Source: JBBSWB01 sp038046465 (GTDB taxonomy: Archaea; Nanobdellota; Nanobdellia; Woesearchaeales; GW2011-AR9). Taken from it: a stretch of DNA of 5,501 bases. The DNA lies in the NCBI GenBank assembly GCA_038046465.1, contig JBBSWB010000038.1, positions 1 through 5,501 on the forward strand. Reading direction: 5' to 3'. The translations under genes were made by a program, and so were the position numbers. The notes below the pieces were generated by a model. That model was given only the letters and a program-made list of their open reading frames with translations. It ran no database searches and was not told where the DNA came from. Below, one piece after another: positions 1 through 4,999 of the stretch; position 1 is the first letter of the stretch, and each line of letters starts with the position of its first letter.

Positions 1-24
1 GGCTAATAGCCTACAACCTAAGAG

Positions 25-33
25 TAATTTTCA
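25..33. repeat. Possible left arm of the first cassette-like unit
   Basis: TAATTTTCA follows AAGAG, just as the left arms further along follow AAG or GAG. Its reverse complement with one T missing, TGAAATTA (2095-2102), abuts dif-like site A. If real, the four genes from 99 to 2045 form one unit. The match is only 8 bases with an indel and no site is visible upstream at 1-24, so this is weak. Bases 1-98 otherwise hold only the promoter of the next gene. Confidence 0.25.
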
Positions 34-60
34 AGATGACTTTCTACTAAGCCGTACTAA

Positions 61-76
61 GAAAAAGTTTAATAAA
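61..76 (+). promoter_or_regulatory. Archaeal BRE/TATA promoter of the HD gene
   Basis: Purine-rich GAAAAAG (BRE-like) is followed by TTTAATAAA, centred 27 nt before the ATG at 99. No Shine-Dalgarno precedes the ATG. This spacing predicts transcription starting at or next to the start codon, a leaderless mRNA. Confidence 0.65.
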
Positions 77-98
77 GTAGAAGTATTACTTATTTTTT

Positions 99-755
99 AT
101 GAAAGACAAAAAGATAGATCCTGATTTGGAGCAAAAGTTAATAGAATTACCTCAACTACAGGCAGGAAAAGGAGTTTGGCAAAACAAACACCATGAATTT
201 GATGTATACAATCATACCCTAAACTATGTCCGCCATCTTAAAAAAATGACTGCTGACTCTGAAATGATTGTGGCCGGTTATTTACATGATATTGGGAAAC
301 CAGTTGTAAAAAAAATAAAGATTACCGACGGGGTAATTGAAGAGAAAGAACCCGGAAAACCTTATCATGAATTTGACGACCATGAGAAAGTGGGGGCGAG
401 AATAGTTAGAAAAATGAGCCCGAGTTTATTTCATAAATATAAATTAAATCAAGAGAGAATTGCTAGGCTGGTTGAAGCCCATTATATTCCTATGAAAGGA
501 ATAAAAGAAATGAGAAAAACAACTAATTGGGATGATTTTGTTTTAGCATATCGTACCTTAAACGAAACTCTGGATAAAACAAACTTACCCCGAGAAGATG
601 TTATGACTATGTTTCTAGCAGATTGCTTAGCCAAAGGGAAGAGTTGTGCTGATATCCAAGAACTTAAATCAGTTAGAGAAGCCATCCTTACCGATGGACA
701 AAACCTAAAAAAAGTATATCGTATGCAAAAAGAAATGTACGGCGGTAAGGAATAA
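99..755 (+). CDS. HD-domain metal-dependent phosphohydrolase
   Basis: A 218-residue cytoplasmic protein of the HD superfamily. The expected metal ligands are visible: H39 (YNHT), the H63-D64 doublet in LHDIGKP, H95 (DDHEKVG), H128 (EAHY) and a late D175 (LADCLAKG). The N-terminal lead-in HHEFDVYNHTL and the overall layout resemble the HD domain attached to bacterial tRNA nucleotidyltransferases, but no nucleotidyltransferase domain is present and the length is that of a stand-alone HD protein. Known members hydrolyse phosphomonoesters, cyclic phosphates or nucleotides; the substrate here cannot be told from sequence. The ATG is supported by the TATA box 27 nt upstream. The gene converges on the next one with a 25-bp gap. 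Family assignment is firm, substrate unknown. Confidence 0.88.
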   Translation: MKDKKIDPDLEQKLIELPQLQAGKGVWQNKHHEFDVYNHTLNYVRHLKKMTADSEMIVAGYLHDIGKPVVKKIKITDGVIEEKEPGKPYHEFDDHEKVGARIVRKMSPSLFHKYKLNQERIARLVEAHYIPMKGIKEMRKTTNWDDFVLAYRTLNETLDKTNLPREDVMTMFLADCLAKGKSCADIQELKSVREAILTDGQNLKKVYRMQKEMYGGKE

Positions 756-760
756 ACTCA

Positions 761-778
761 AAAGGAAAGGCTTTTTTT
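761..778 (+). terminator. Poly-T terminator between convergent genes
   Basis: A T7 run (772-778) ends a short potential stem AAAAG/CTTTT just after the HD stop codon. Archaeal intrinsic termination mainly needs a T tract on the non-template strand, and this is the only such run in the 25-bp gap before the convergent gene. Confidence 0.5.
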
Positions 779-780
779 AA

Positions 781-1164
781 TTATTTCTTAGAAGATCTAC
801 TTGCACATATAGCTTTCTGAGCATACATGGGAGCACCAAGTGCATGAGTAGGCACGTGCCAGGTTGCAACAGCGTGACCTGCAGCGCGAGCTGCAAATTT
901 TGCTGCATCTGTTTTTGCTTCGCGAGCTGCGGCATGCGAATCCAGTGAAAGTTTACGAACTTCTTTCATCCCTAACTTTCGTTTATCTTCTGCCCAAGAT
1001 TTTATTGCCGCTATTGCACGACGTGGGCGATTATCATTCGGACATTCTTTTTCAAAAAGAGGAAGTACTCTCTCCGCTTCTTTGGCGGCTTTTAGTCCAA
1101 ATAGTCTATGATAATAAGAGTCACGCCAGAATTTACTGTCTTTAGTTTTTTTAGTGGTAATCAT
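781..1164 (-). CDS. Imm-5-like putative immunity protein
   Basis: 127 residues, mostly helical and alanine-rich, with the pattern of the family annotated 'putative immunity protein / Imm-5-like' in bacteria: ERVLPLFEKECPNDNRPRRAI (written here in parts as ERVLPLFE, then residues 42-51 with N43-D44-N45-R46-P47-R48), the helix IKSWAED, the segment SHAAAREA (76-83) and the signature AGHAVATWHVPTHALGAPMYA split over residues 95-115 with H97, H103 and H107. The family was named from polymorphic-toxin analysis; its biochemistry is not established. No toxin is adjacent, so it is either an orphan immunity gene or serves another role. About 160 of the first 360 bases (44%) are G+C, against about 30% in a sampled stretch of the ABC gene, partly from Ala/Arg content but compatible with transfer. 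The start is backed by a TATA box about 25 nt upstream. Family call from memory of the motif. Confidence 0.68.
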   Translation of the reverse strand: MITTKKTKDSKFWRDSYYHRLFGLKAAKEAERVLPLFEKECPNDNRPRRAIAAIKSWAEDKRKLGMKEVRKLSLDSHAAAREAKTDAAKFAARAAGHAVATWHVPTHALGAPMYAQKAICASRSSKK

Positions 1165-1184
1165 ATAATAAAGTATATTGTTGC

Positions 1185-1200
1185 ATTAATAAATATTTCT
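1185..1200 (-). promoter_or_regulatory. BRE/TATA promoter of the Imm-5-like gene
   Basis: On the minus strand AGAAA leads into TTTATTAAT (1193-1185), centred about 25 nt before the ATG at 1164. No ribosome-binding site is seen, so a leaderless message is likely. Confidence 0.55.
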
Positions 1201-1251
1201 TTTGTTTGAATTGAATAGAAGGTTATTATGTTTTTTTCTGTAAGAAAAGGT

Positions 1252-1518
1252 TTAATTAAGTGAACTGTATTTATATTTTAGGATTGATTGAAATATAATA
1301 ATCAGGAGTACAATGGAATTAGAGATTATAACGGGCCAAGCAGTTATAAGCACCCCATATATTACCCAGAGTACGCAATTCAATAAGAATAAAACTAACA
1401 TCCCCCAAGCGAGATCATCTACTTTTTTAGTCTTAAGGGATTTGATTACTTGTGGAATCATTATTAATGTGCCTGCAACTGCTGCAGTGTAGCCGATTAT
1501 TTCTGTAATCATTATCAT
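1252..1518 (-). CDS. SemiSWEET-type sugar transporter (PQ-loop family)
   Basis: 88 residues forming one MtN3/PQ-loop triple-helix bundle, the size of bacterial SemiSWEETs, which work as homodimers moving mono- or disaccharides across the membrane by alternating access. Visible motifs: helix 1 with the PQ pair P22-Q23 (MIPQVIKSLKTK), the loop KKVDDLAWGM, helix 2 with LNCVLWVIYG including W51, and helix 3 with N67 in IISNSIVLL, the position of the substrate-pocket asparagine. Start: ATG at 1518 has a TATA box 27 nt upstream and is preferred to the in-frame ATG two codons later, although AGGT lies between them and the TATA box and suits the second ATG. The gene has its own promoter downstream of tspO. 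Substrate cannot be predicted. Confidence 0.88.
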   Translation of the reverse strand: MIMITEIIGYTAAVAGTLIMIPQVIKSLKTKKVDDLAWGMLVLFLLNCVLWVIYGVLITAWPVIISNSIVLLIIIFQSILKYKYSSLN

Positions 1519-1540
1519 GTTACCTAAGTTAAGATTTTAT

Positions 1541-1557
1541 GTTTAAAAAGTTTTCTG
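1541..1557 (-). promoter_or_regulatory. BRE/TATA promoter of the SemiSWEET gene
   Basis: On the minus strand CAGAAAA is followed by CTTTTTAAAC, centred 27 nt before the ATG at 1518. The T run might also help terminate tspO transcription, which ends just upstream at 1569. Confidence 0.55.
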
Positions 1558-1568
1558 AGGAGAGGTTA

Positions 1569-2045
1569 CTAATTAAGGTAAAAAATAAAAAAATTAAGAA
1601 TAGCTGCAAAACTTACCCAGAGCATATAAGGTATAAGTAAATAAGAAGCAACTTTAGATATTTTATAGAAATACTTGATGGTTAAGATTATTGCTATCCA
1701 CAAGGTTATTATTTCAATAAAAGCAAATAAAGGCGATCTTAAACCGAAGAAGAGTATCGACCATAGAGAATTCAAGATTAATTGTACGCCAAAAAGAGAT
1801 ACTGCTGTTTTTGATTGTTTGTTTTTAATTCCTTTTTTCCAAATAAGATACAGAGAAATTCCCATCAAAAAATAAAGGCTTATCCAAACCGGGCCAAACA
1901 ACCAGCTTGGCGGATTAAAAAAAGGCTTATTTAAAGTTAGATACCAAGTAGATACAGAAGACACTGTAAAAAAAGATCCGATAAAACCTGCCAACTGACA
2001 GACTACAATCGAGATTGCTAATTTCCAATAGTTTATTTTAATCAA
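1569..2045 (-). CDS. tspO: TspO/MBR family membrane protein
   Basis: 158 residues with five hydrophobic segments, the full length of the TspO/peripheral benzodiazepine receptor family. Hallmarks are intact: CQLAGFIGS in helix 1, the loop W34-Y35 then LNKPFFNPPSWLFGPVW (38-54), LNSLWSILFFGLRSP (91-105), EIITLW (111-116), and the C-terminal LIPYMLWVSFAAILN (137-151) with W143, F146 and N151. Members bind porphyrins and sterol-like ligands; bacterial ones are linked to tetrapyrrole handling and stress. The start is TTG (2045-2043): no in-frame ATG occurs before residue 61, TTG gives the normal N terminus, and a strong TATA box sits 27 nt upstream. So the message is probably leaderless with a TTG start, which is unusual. 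It lies alone between the SemiSWEET gene and dif-like site A. Confidence 0.93.
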   Translation of the reverse strand: MIKINYWKLAISIVVCQLAGFIGSFFTVSSVSTWYLTLNKPFFNPPSWLFGPVWISLYFLMGISLYLIWKKGIKNKQSKTAVSLFGVQLILNSLWSILFFGLRSPLFAFIEIITLWIAIILTIKYFYKISKVASYLLIPYMLWVSFAAILNFFIFYLN

Positions 2046-2066
2046 TTTCTTTTATACCGTAGAATA

Positions 2067-2085
2067 GGTATATAATGTTTTTGTC
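2067..2085 (-). promoter_or_regulatory. BRE/TATA promoter of tspO
   Basis: On the minus strand GACAAAAAC precedes ATTATATACC (2076-2067), centred about 26-27 nt before the TTG codon. This is the most consensus-like TATA box in the window and fixes the tspO start. Confidence 0.65.
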
Positions 2086-2101
2086 TTTAGCTACTGAAAT
2101 T

Positions 2102-2129
2102 ATTGAAACTAATTAGTGTTAAGTTCCTC
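2102..2129 (+). repeat. dif-like recombination site A (11-6-11)
   Basis: Left arm ATTGAAACTAA (2102-2112), spacer TTAGTG, right arm TTAAGTTCCTC (2119-2129). The left arm is identical to that of site C at 4931. The inner parts of the arms are inverted repeats (CTAA/TTAaG). Archaeal XerA/dif sites have this 11-6-11 plan; I recall a Pyrococcus left arm close to ATTGGATATAA, to be verified. It sits between tspO and the ABC gene. Confidence 0.62.
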
Positions 2130-2159
2130 GCGTTAGCGGGTCGAAGCGAAGTGGAGAAG
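2127..2159. repeat. Hairpin block of junction A
   Basis: G+C-rich 5-bp stem CTCGC/GCGGG (one G-T pair) around loop GTTA, then TCGAAGCGAAGTGGAGAAG. It aligns with the block of junction C: both read TTCC, a hairpin, GGTCGA, an agcgaa-type run and GAGAAGTTTTT. It fills the gap between site A and the left arm of the ABC unit. Confidence 0.55.
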
Positions 2160-2228
2160 TTTTTATATTTGAAAATATTATTTATTCCGAGCGACAGCGA
2201 GACAATATTTAAGCCCCCTTTATTTTTT
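2160..2228. repeat. Left inverted-repeat arm of the ABC unit
   Basis: Two blocks, TTTTTATATTTGAAAAT (2160-2176) and AAGCCCCCTTTATTTTTT (2211-2228), recur in the same order, inverted, on the far side of the ABC gene: 17/17 at 3712-3728 and 17/18 at 3691-3708. The inner block covers the stop codon and last codons of the ABC gene. The 34 bases between the blocks are absent from the right arm (3 bases there) and form a small palindrome. Confidence 0.85.
2173..2210. repeat. AT-armed mini-palindrome with CGAGCGACAGCGAG core
   Basis: Arms AAATATT (2173-2179) and AATATTT (2204-2210) enclose a G+C-rich core CGAGCGACAGCGAG. It lies inside the left arm of the ABC unit but not in the right arm, so it looks like an insertion. 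A cousin with core CGAGCGAAGCGAG is at 5008-5039. Confidence 0.55.
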
Positions 2229-3647
2229 GTTCATATTCACAGTATAATCTGAATTATGAATCATTTCAATTTTATTATCAGCAATAAGAACAGTGTTATT
2301 TTTATCAATTATCTTTTGTAAAACTTTAACCAAAACAGGTAAATCACTTAAATGAAGGCCTTTTGTAGGCGTGTCTAAAATGTAAACGCATCTATCTCCC
2401 AATTTTTTGGAAAGAACTTTTGCCAATCTTATTCTTTGCGCTTCACCACCGCTTAAAGTATCAGATTTTTGACCAAGAGTTATATAACCTAAGCCTACCT
2501 CTTGTAGAAATTCTAATTTTCTTTTCACCAATTTTGAATCTGAAAAAAGTTCTATTGCTTCATCAACGGTTAGTTTCAATAAATCTGCAACATTGTAGTC
2601 TTTATATTTTACCGACAATACTTTTTGAGAGAATGATTTTTTATTTTCTAAGATATCTCTGCTAACGATAAAATCAGATTTTTTCAATTTAAATTTTTTT
2701 GAATCGGATAAGCTAACATAAATATTTCTTATATTGTCCCAAAAATTCAAATAAGTCGCCGGTCTGCTAGTTGGATGATTGCCGATTGGGGTTTGCTCAA
2801 CCAAATAGCTTCTTCTAACATTTTGTTTGCCCAAAATTGCATGTGTTGAGTTTTTATCTCTAATTTTCCAAGCATTTTTACCTTTGAATAATGCGGTGTA
2901 AACAACATTTAAAATTGTTGATTTTCCTGTTCCTGTACTGCCATAAACACAATCAAGTGAACCCAAGGGGAATTTAAATGTAAAATTTTTCAAATTATTT
3001 TTCTTAATATTCTGCAAGGTAATAGAATTCTTTTGCATCGCTTTTGCCTTTGGACTTGGATTTCTTTCATAATGGACTATTTCGGCTTTGTTTGAAAATA
3101 CATAATCAGCTGTAATGCTTTTAGATTTTTTGAATTGTTCTAAACTTCCTTGAAAAATAATTTCTCCGTCATATTTTCCCGATTTTGGACCAAACTCAAT
3201 CACATAATCTGCTCCTTTAATTATCTCTTTTGAATGTTCAATGGCAATAACAGATTTTCCTTCCTTGGTTAATTTCTTTAATTTTTCCAAGACATTTAAA
3301 CTTTCTTCTCCGCTTAAACCAGCACAAGGCTCGTCAACTATTAATAGTTCGTCTTTTTTGAGTTTTCGAATTGCTTCATTCAGCCTTTGCAGATTATACT
3401 CTCCGAGACTAAGTTTAAGATTTTTTGGAACGCTAACCTTTTGACCGATAGCATAAGTTTTGGGTGTTCTTAAAATTTCACATTCAACTTTTTCGCCTTT
3501 AGAAAACTTATACAAAACATCATAAATTAGGGAAGTTTTTCCACTTCCACTTGGACCAACAATAGTAACTAATTTATTCAATGGAATTTCAACCGATACA
3601 TTTTTCAGATTATGGAGATTTGCATTTCTGATTGTAATTGCTTTCAT
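2220..3647 (-). CDS. Miniature UvrA-like tandem ABC ATPase with one degenerate site
   Basis: 475 residues, half the size of UvrA (about 940), with two ABC ATPase modules. Module 1: Walker A GPSGSGKT (31-38), reduced signature LSLGE (79-83), Walker B LLIVDEP with E106, switch H138 (AIEHS), then the UvrA-like IEFGPKSGKYDGEIIFQG (150-167). Module 2: Walker A GSTGTGKS (236-243), the UvrA-type VEQTPIGNHPTSRPATY (283-299), VGLGYITLGQ and a perfect signature LSGGEAQRIRLAK (398-410), but Walker B YILDTP has T426 where the catalytic Glu belongs, and the switch His is lost (LIADNK). The UvrB-binding domain, the insertion domain and the zinc-finger cysteines are absent (only C56, C108, C233, C420). So DNA repair with UvrB is unlikely; a role as a stand-alone UvrA paralogue is unknown. 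Start ATG has a TATA box upstream. The whole gene is bracketed by inverted repeats. Confidence 0.88.
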   Translation of the reverse strand: MKAITIRNANLHNLKNVSVEIPLNKLVTIVGPSGSGKTSLIYDVLYKFSKGEKVECEILRTPKTYAIGQKVSVPKNLKLSLGEYNLQRLNEAIRKLKKDELLIVDEPCAGLSGEESLNVLEKLKKLTKEGKSVIAIEHSKEIIKGADYVIEFGPKSGKYDGEIIFQGSLEQFKKSKSITADYVFSNKAEIVHYERNPSPKAKAMQKNSITLQNIKKNNLKNFTFKFPLGSLDCVYGSTGTGKSTILNVVYTALFKGKNAWKIRDKNSTHAILGKQNVRRSYLVEQTPIGNHPTSRPATYLNFWDNIRNIYVSLSDSKKFKLKKSDFIVSRDILENKKSFSQKVLSVKYKDYNVADLLKLTVDEAIELFSDSKLVKRKLEFLQEVGLGYITLGQKSDTLSGGEAQRIRLAKVLSKKLGDRCVYILDTPTKGLHLSDLPVLVKVLQKIIDKNNTVLIADNKIEMIHNSDYTVNMNKK

Positions 3648-3668
3648 ATAAAGATAATAAAATTGTTG

Positions 3669-3688
3669 AATTTAAGTGTCTTTCGTTT
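3669..3688 (-). promoter_or_regulatory. BRE/TATA promoter of the ABC gene
   Basis: On the minus strand CGAAAGACAC (BRE-like; CGAAAG recurs at the arsR and 5189 promoters) precedes TTAAATT (3675-3669), centred about 25 nt before the ATG at 3647. It lies inside the inverted repeats, so the unit carries its own promoter. Confidence 0.55.
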
Positions 3689-3690
3689 TA

Positions 3691-3728
3691 AAAAAATAAA
3701 TGGGGCTTTTGATTTTCAAATATAAAAA
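3691..3728. repeat. Right inverted-repeat arm of the ABC unit
   Basis: AAAAAATAAATGGGGCTT (3691-3708) and ATTTTCAAATATAAAAA (3712-3728) are the inverted partners of 2211-2228 (17/18) and 2160-2176 (17/17). The arm ends exactly on the first base of dif-like site B. Confidence 0.85.
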
Positions 3729-3754
3729 TTGCAACTAATTATGTTAGTTACCCA
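3728..3754 (+). repeat. dif-like recombination site B (5-bp spacer)
   Basis: Left arm ATTGCAACTAA (3728-3738), spacer TTATG, right arm TTAGTTACCCA (3744-3754). The centre AACTAATTATGTTAGTT is the most symmetrical of the five sites. The spacer is 5 bp where the others have 6, which could make it inactive. Confidence 0.6.
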
Positions 3755-3770
3755 CGAATACTTGGAGTGG

Positions 3771-3809
3771 TTGATTTTTAATGCAATGTTCCCAAAGGGA
3801 AAAAATCAA
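3771..3809. repeat. Hairpin block of junction B
   Basis: A perfect 9-bp stem TTGATTTTT (3771-3779) / AAAAATCAA (3801-3809) continues into TCCC-AAA-GGGA (3790-3800), with a 10-base bulge on the left side. A smaller CCAC/GTGG stem (3752-3770) precedes it. It is not next to any gene end, so it is not a plain terminator. Confidence 0.55.
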
Positions 3810-3811
3810 AG

Positions 3812-3861
3812 TTTGCCCCCGAGCGTTTTTTAGTAGTTATTCGTTAGGAAGCCCCCGCCGT
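3812..3861. repeat. Left inverted-repeat arm of the ArsR-operon unit
   Basis: TTTGCCCCC (3812-3820) and GGAAGCCCCCGCCGT (3847-3861) are matched in inverted order beyond the operon by GGGGGCAAA (4923-4931, 9/9) and ACGGTGGGGCTTCC (4888-4901, 14 of 15 with one indel or substitution). The 26 bases between the blocks do not match the 21 in the right arm. Confidence 0.78.
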
Positions 3862-3870
3862 CGTTTTTAA

Positions 3871-3890
3871 CCGAAAGATATTTAAATATT
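3871..3890 (+). promoter_or_regulatory. BRE/TATA promoter of the arsR operon
   Basis: CCGAAAG (BRE-like) followed by ATATTTAAATATT, centred about 28 nt before the ATG at 3912. No Shine-Dalgarno precedes arsR, so the operon message is probably leaderless at its first gene. Confidence 0.7.
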
Positions 3891-3905
3891 AGGATATTCT
3901 AATAT
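3886..3905. promoter_or_regulatory. Palindromic operator for the ArsR repressor
   Basis: ATATTAG (3886-3892) and CTAATAT (3899-3905) form a 20-bp palindrome with 9 of 10 base pairs matched (only 3893/3898 differ). It overlaps the end of the TATA box and reaches to 6 bases before the arsR start codon, where a bound dimer would block TBP or RNA polymerase. Size and placement fit ArsR-family autorepression. Confidence 0.68.
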
Positions 3906-3911
3906 GTTATT

Positions 3912-4202
3912 ATGAAAGAACTGTATAAAATCCACGCAGAGATGTGCAAAGTATTTTCAAATCCTACAAGATTAGAAATATTAAATCTTTTGAGAGATAA
4001 AGAATTGTCCGTAACAGAATTGATAGACAAAACAAAATTGAGCCAAGCCAATATTTCTCAACACTTATCAATTATGAAATCAAAAGGCATTGTTACTTCA
4101 GACAGAAAAGGCAAAAACATTTATTACAAGCTTACGAATCCGAAAATCATCAAGGCATTTGATATAATCAGAGAAGTTTTGGCTGAAAAGATGAGAAAAT
4201 AA
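3912..4202 (+). CDS. ArsR-family winged-helix transcriptional repressor
   Basis: 96 residues, the compact single-domain form of the ArsR/SmtB family. Order: helix with the typical KVFSNPTRLEILNLL (13-27), second helix LSVTELIDKT (32-41), recognition helix LSQANISQHLSIMK (43-56), wing KGIVTSDRKGKNIYYKL (58-74) and a C-terminal dimerisation helix. The classical metal motif in the second helix (ELCVC) is replaced by ELSVT, and C12 is the only cysteine, so it is not a standard As/Cd thiol sensor, nor a two-cysteine persulfide sensor of the BigR/SqrR type. The effector is unknown. It heads an operon with a SHOCT membrane protein and a DsrE protein (19 and 6 bp gaps), and a palindrome over its promoter implies autoregulation of all three. 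Confidence 0.93.
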   Translation: MKELYKIHAEMCKVFSNPTRLEILNLLRDKELSVTELIDKTKLSQANISQHLSIMKSKGIVTSDRKGKNIYYKLTNPKIIKAFDIIREVLAEKMRK

Positions 4203-4209
4203 TAAATTC

Positions 4210-4213
4210 AGGG
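4210..4213 (+). promoter_or_regulatory. Ribosome-binding site of the SHOCT gene
   Basis: AGGG lies 8 bases before the ATG at 4222. It contrasts with the leaderless first genes and shows translation from a polycistronic message. Confidence 0.55.
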
Positions 4214-4221
4214 TAATAATT

Positions 4222-4515
4222 ATGGAACAAGACAAAAATGTATGGATTTGGGTTTTCGTTGCAGTAGCTATGTTACTTTTATTTGGAAGCTTTGGAATGG
4301 GTGGCTACGGCATGATGGGATTCGGAATGGGTTTTGGATTCCTATTCATGCTCCTGTTTTGGGGAGTTGTCATATGGCTTGTAATAACTCTCATCAATGC
4401 AGCACAATCAATTAAAAGAGAAGATGATTCATTGACAATCCTAAAGAAAAGATACGCATCAGGAGAAATATCAAAAAAACAATTTGAAGAAACAAAAAAA
4501 GAACTCAATAGGTGA
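4222..4515 (+). CDS. Small SHOCT-domain membrane protein with Met/Gly-rich loop
   Basis: 97 residues. Hydrophobic segment 1 is about residues 8-22 (WIWVFVAVAMLLLFG), then a glycine/methionine-rich stretch (23-39: GMGGYGMMGFGMGFG), segment 2 about 40-58, and a soluble C-terminal SHOCT motif (70-96: SLTILKKRYASGEISKKQFEETKK). SHOCT is a short oligomerisation-type motif common at the end of small membrane proteins. M26, M31, M32, M36 and M43 could bind Cu(I) or similar soft metals; that is inference. Similar proteins in bacteria often lie near metal or sulfur stress genes, as here between ArsR and DsrE. Its TGA stop lies within the ribosome-binding site of the next gene. Confidence 0.85.
   Translation: MEQDKNVWIWVFVAVAMLLLFGSFGMGGYGMMGFGMGFGFLFMLLFWGVVIWLVITLINAAQSIKREDDSLTILKKRYASGEISKKQFEETKKELNR
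4510..4515 (+). promoter_or_regulatory. Ribosome-binding site of the DsrE gene, overlapping a stop codon
   Basis: AGGTGA, an archaeal-consensus Shine-Dalgarno, lies 6 bases before the ATG at 4522. Its TGA is the stop codon of the SHOCT gene, which suggests coupled translation. Confidence 0.72.
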
Positions 4516-4521
4516 ATAATT

Positions 4522-4845
4522 ATGAAGATTGGAATAGTAATAGGAACTAATGAACCGGAAGTTATTTGGAATGCTTTTCGGTTTGGAGTTACATCGTTAA
4601 AAACAAATCATGAAGTAAAAGTTTTCTTGATAAATAAAGGGGTTGAAGTAGAGGACATTAAAGATAAAAGATACAATGTGAAGGAACAAATTGATTTGTT
4701 TATTGAAAACAAAGGACAAATATTGGCATGTGGAACTTGCTTAAAATCAAGAAGTAAAGAAGGAACAAATGTTTGTCCAATTTCAAGCATGAAAGATTTA
4801 TTAAAATTAGTCGAGGAATCTGATAAAGTTTTAACTTTTGGTTGA
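4522..4845 (+). CDS. DsrE-family sulfur-relay-like protein
   Basis: 107 residues, full length for stand-alone DsrE/DsrF-like proteins. The fold begins with MKIGIVIGTNEPEVIWNAFRF (shown as strand 2-8 plus NEPEVIWNAF at 10-19), the second strand HEVKVFLINKGVE (30-42), and the hallmark ILACGTCLKSR (67-77) with C70 and C73, then C85 in NVCPISSMKDL. C70 matches the conserved cysteine that carries persulfide in DsrE-type sulfur transferases; C73 and C85 are usual in the archaeal/anaerobe subgroup. It probably handles reactive sulfur or works as a peroxiredoxin-like redox protein in the cytoplasm; the partner is not in the window. It is the last gene of the ArsR operon, ends in tandem stops TGATAA, and is followed by the right inverted-repeat arm. 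Confidence 0.9.
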   Translation: MKIGIVIGTNEPEVIWNAFRFGVTSLKTNHEVKVFLINKGVEVEDIKDKRYNVKEQIDLFIENKGQILACGTCLKSRSKEGTNVCPISSMKDLLKLVEESDKVLTFG

Positions 4846-4887
4846 TAATATTTCTTGTGTAGCAAGGTAGTCTTTGGCGTTAGTCAT

Positions 4888-4931
4888 ACGGTGGGGCTTC
4901 CGTTCGTTTTTCGTCGTAGCGAGGGGGCAAA
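4888..4931. repeat. Right inverted-repeat arm of the ArsR-operon unit
   Basis: ACGGTGGGGCTTCC (4888-4901) and GGGGGCAAA (4923-4931) are the inverted partners of 3847-3861 and 3812-3820. The arm ends on the first base of dif-like site C. Confidence 0.78.
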
Positions 4932-4958
4932 TTGAAACTAACCTGTGTTAGCTTCCCT
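4931..4958 (+). repeat. dif-like recombination site C (11-6-11)
   Basis: Left arm ATTGAAACTAA (4931-4941, identical to site A), spacer CCTGTG, right arm TTAGCTTCCCT (4948-4958). Its centre CTAACCTGTGTTAG is an exact 5-bp inverted repeat around four bases. Confidence 0.63.
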
Positions 4959-4974
4959 CCGCTTTATGCGGAGG
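4956..4974. repeat. Hairpin block of junction C
   Basis: Perfect 7-bp stem CCTCCGC/GCGGAGG around loop TTTAT. The following 4975-4999 run ends GAGAAG before the next left arm, as in junction A. Confidence 0.65.
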
Positions 4975-4999
4975 TCGAGTGAGCAAAGCGAACGAGAAG

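Noticed and set aside
2..124. An open frame from the window edge running into the HD gene
   Set aside because: It would be the tail of an upstream gene, but it has no recognisable motif, overlaps the HD start by 26 bases and covers its promoter. A frame ending at 50 is equally possible, so no call is made.
864..1145. Reading frame opposite the Imm-5-like gene (and similar ones opposite tspO, the ABC, SHOCT and DsrE genes)
   Set aside because: They lie antisense to genes with clear family motifs and own promoters, and show no motif or translation signal themselves.
1205..1231. A sixth dif-like site (ATTGAATAGAA ... TTATTATG)
   Set aside because: The left arm does not end in TAA, the spacing is off and no inverted-repeat arm abuts it.
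2220..3647. Genuine UvrA excision-repair subunit
   Set aside because: Half length, without UvrB-binding domain or zinc fingers, and with a mutated second ATPase module.
2160..3728. ABC gene as an ordinary IS or transposon between terminal repeats
   Set aside because: No transposase and no clear target duplication; neighbouring units have unrelated arms with the same layout, pointing to a cassette array rather than one transposon.
4903..4912. Strong intrinsic terminator after the DsrE gene
   Set aside because: Only a T5 run about 60 bases past the stop codon with no dependable stem; it may terminate but cannot be supported firmly.
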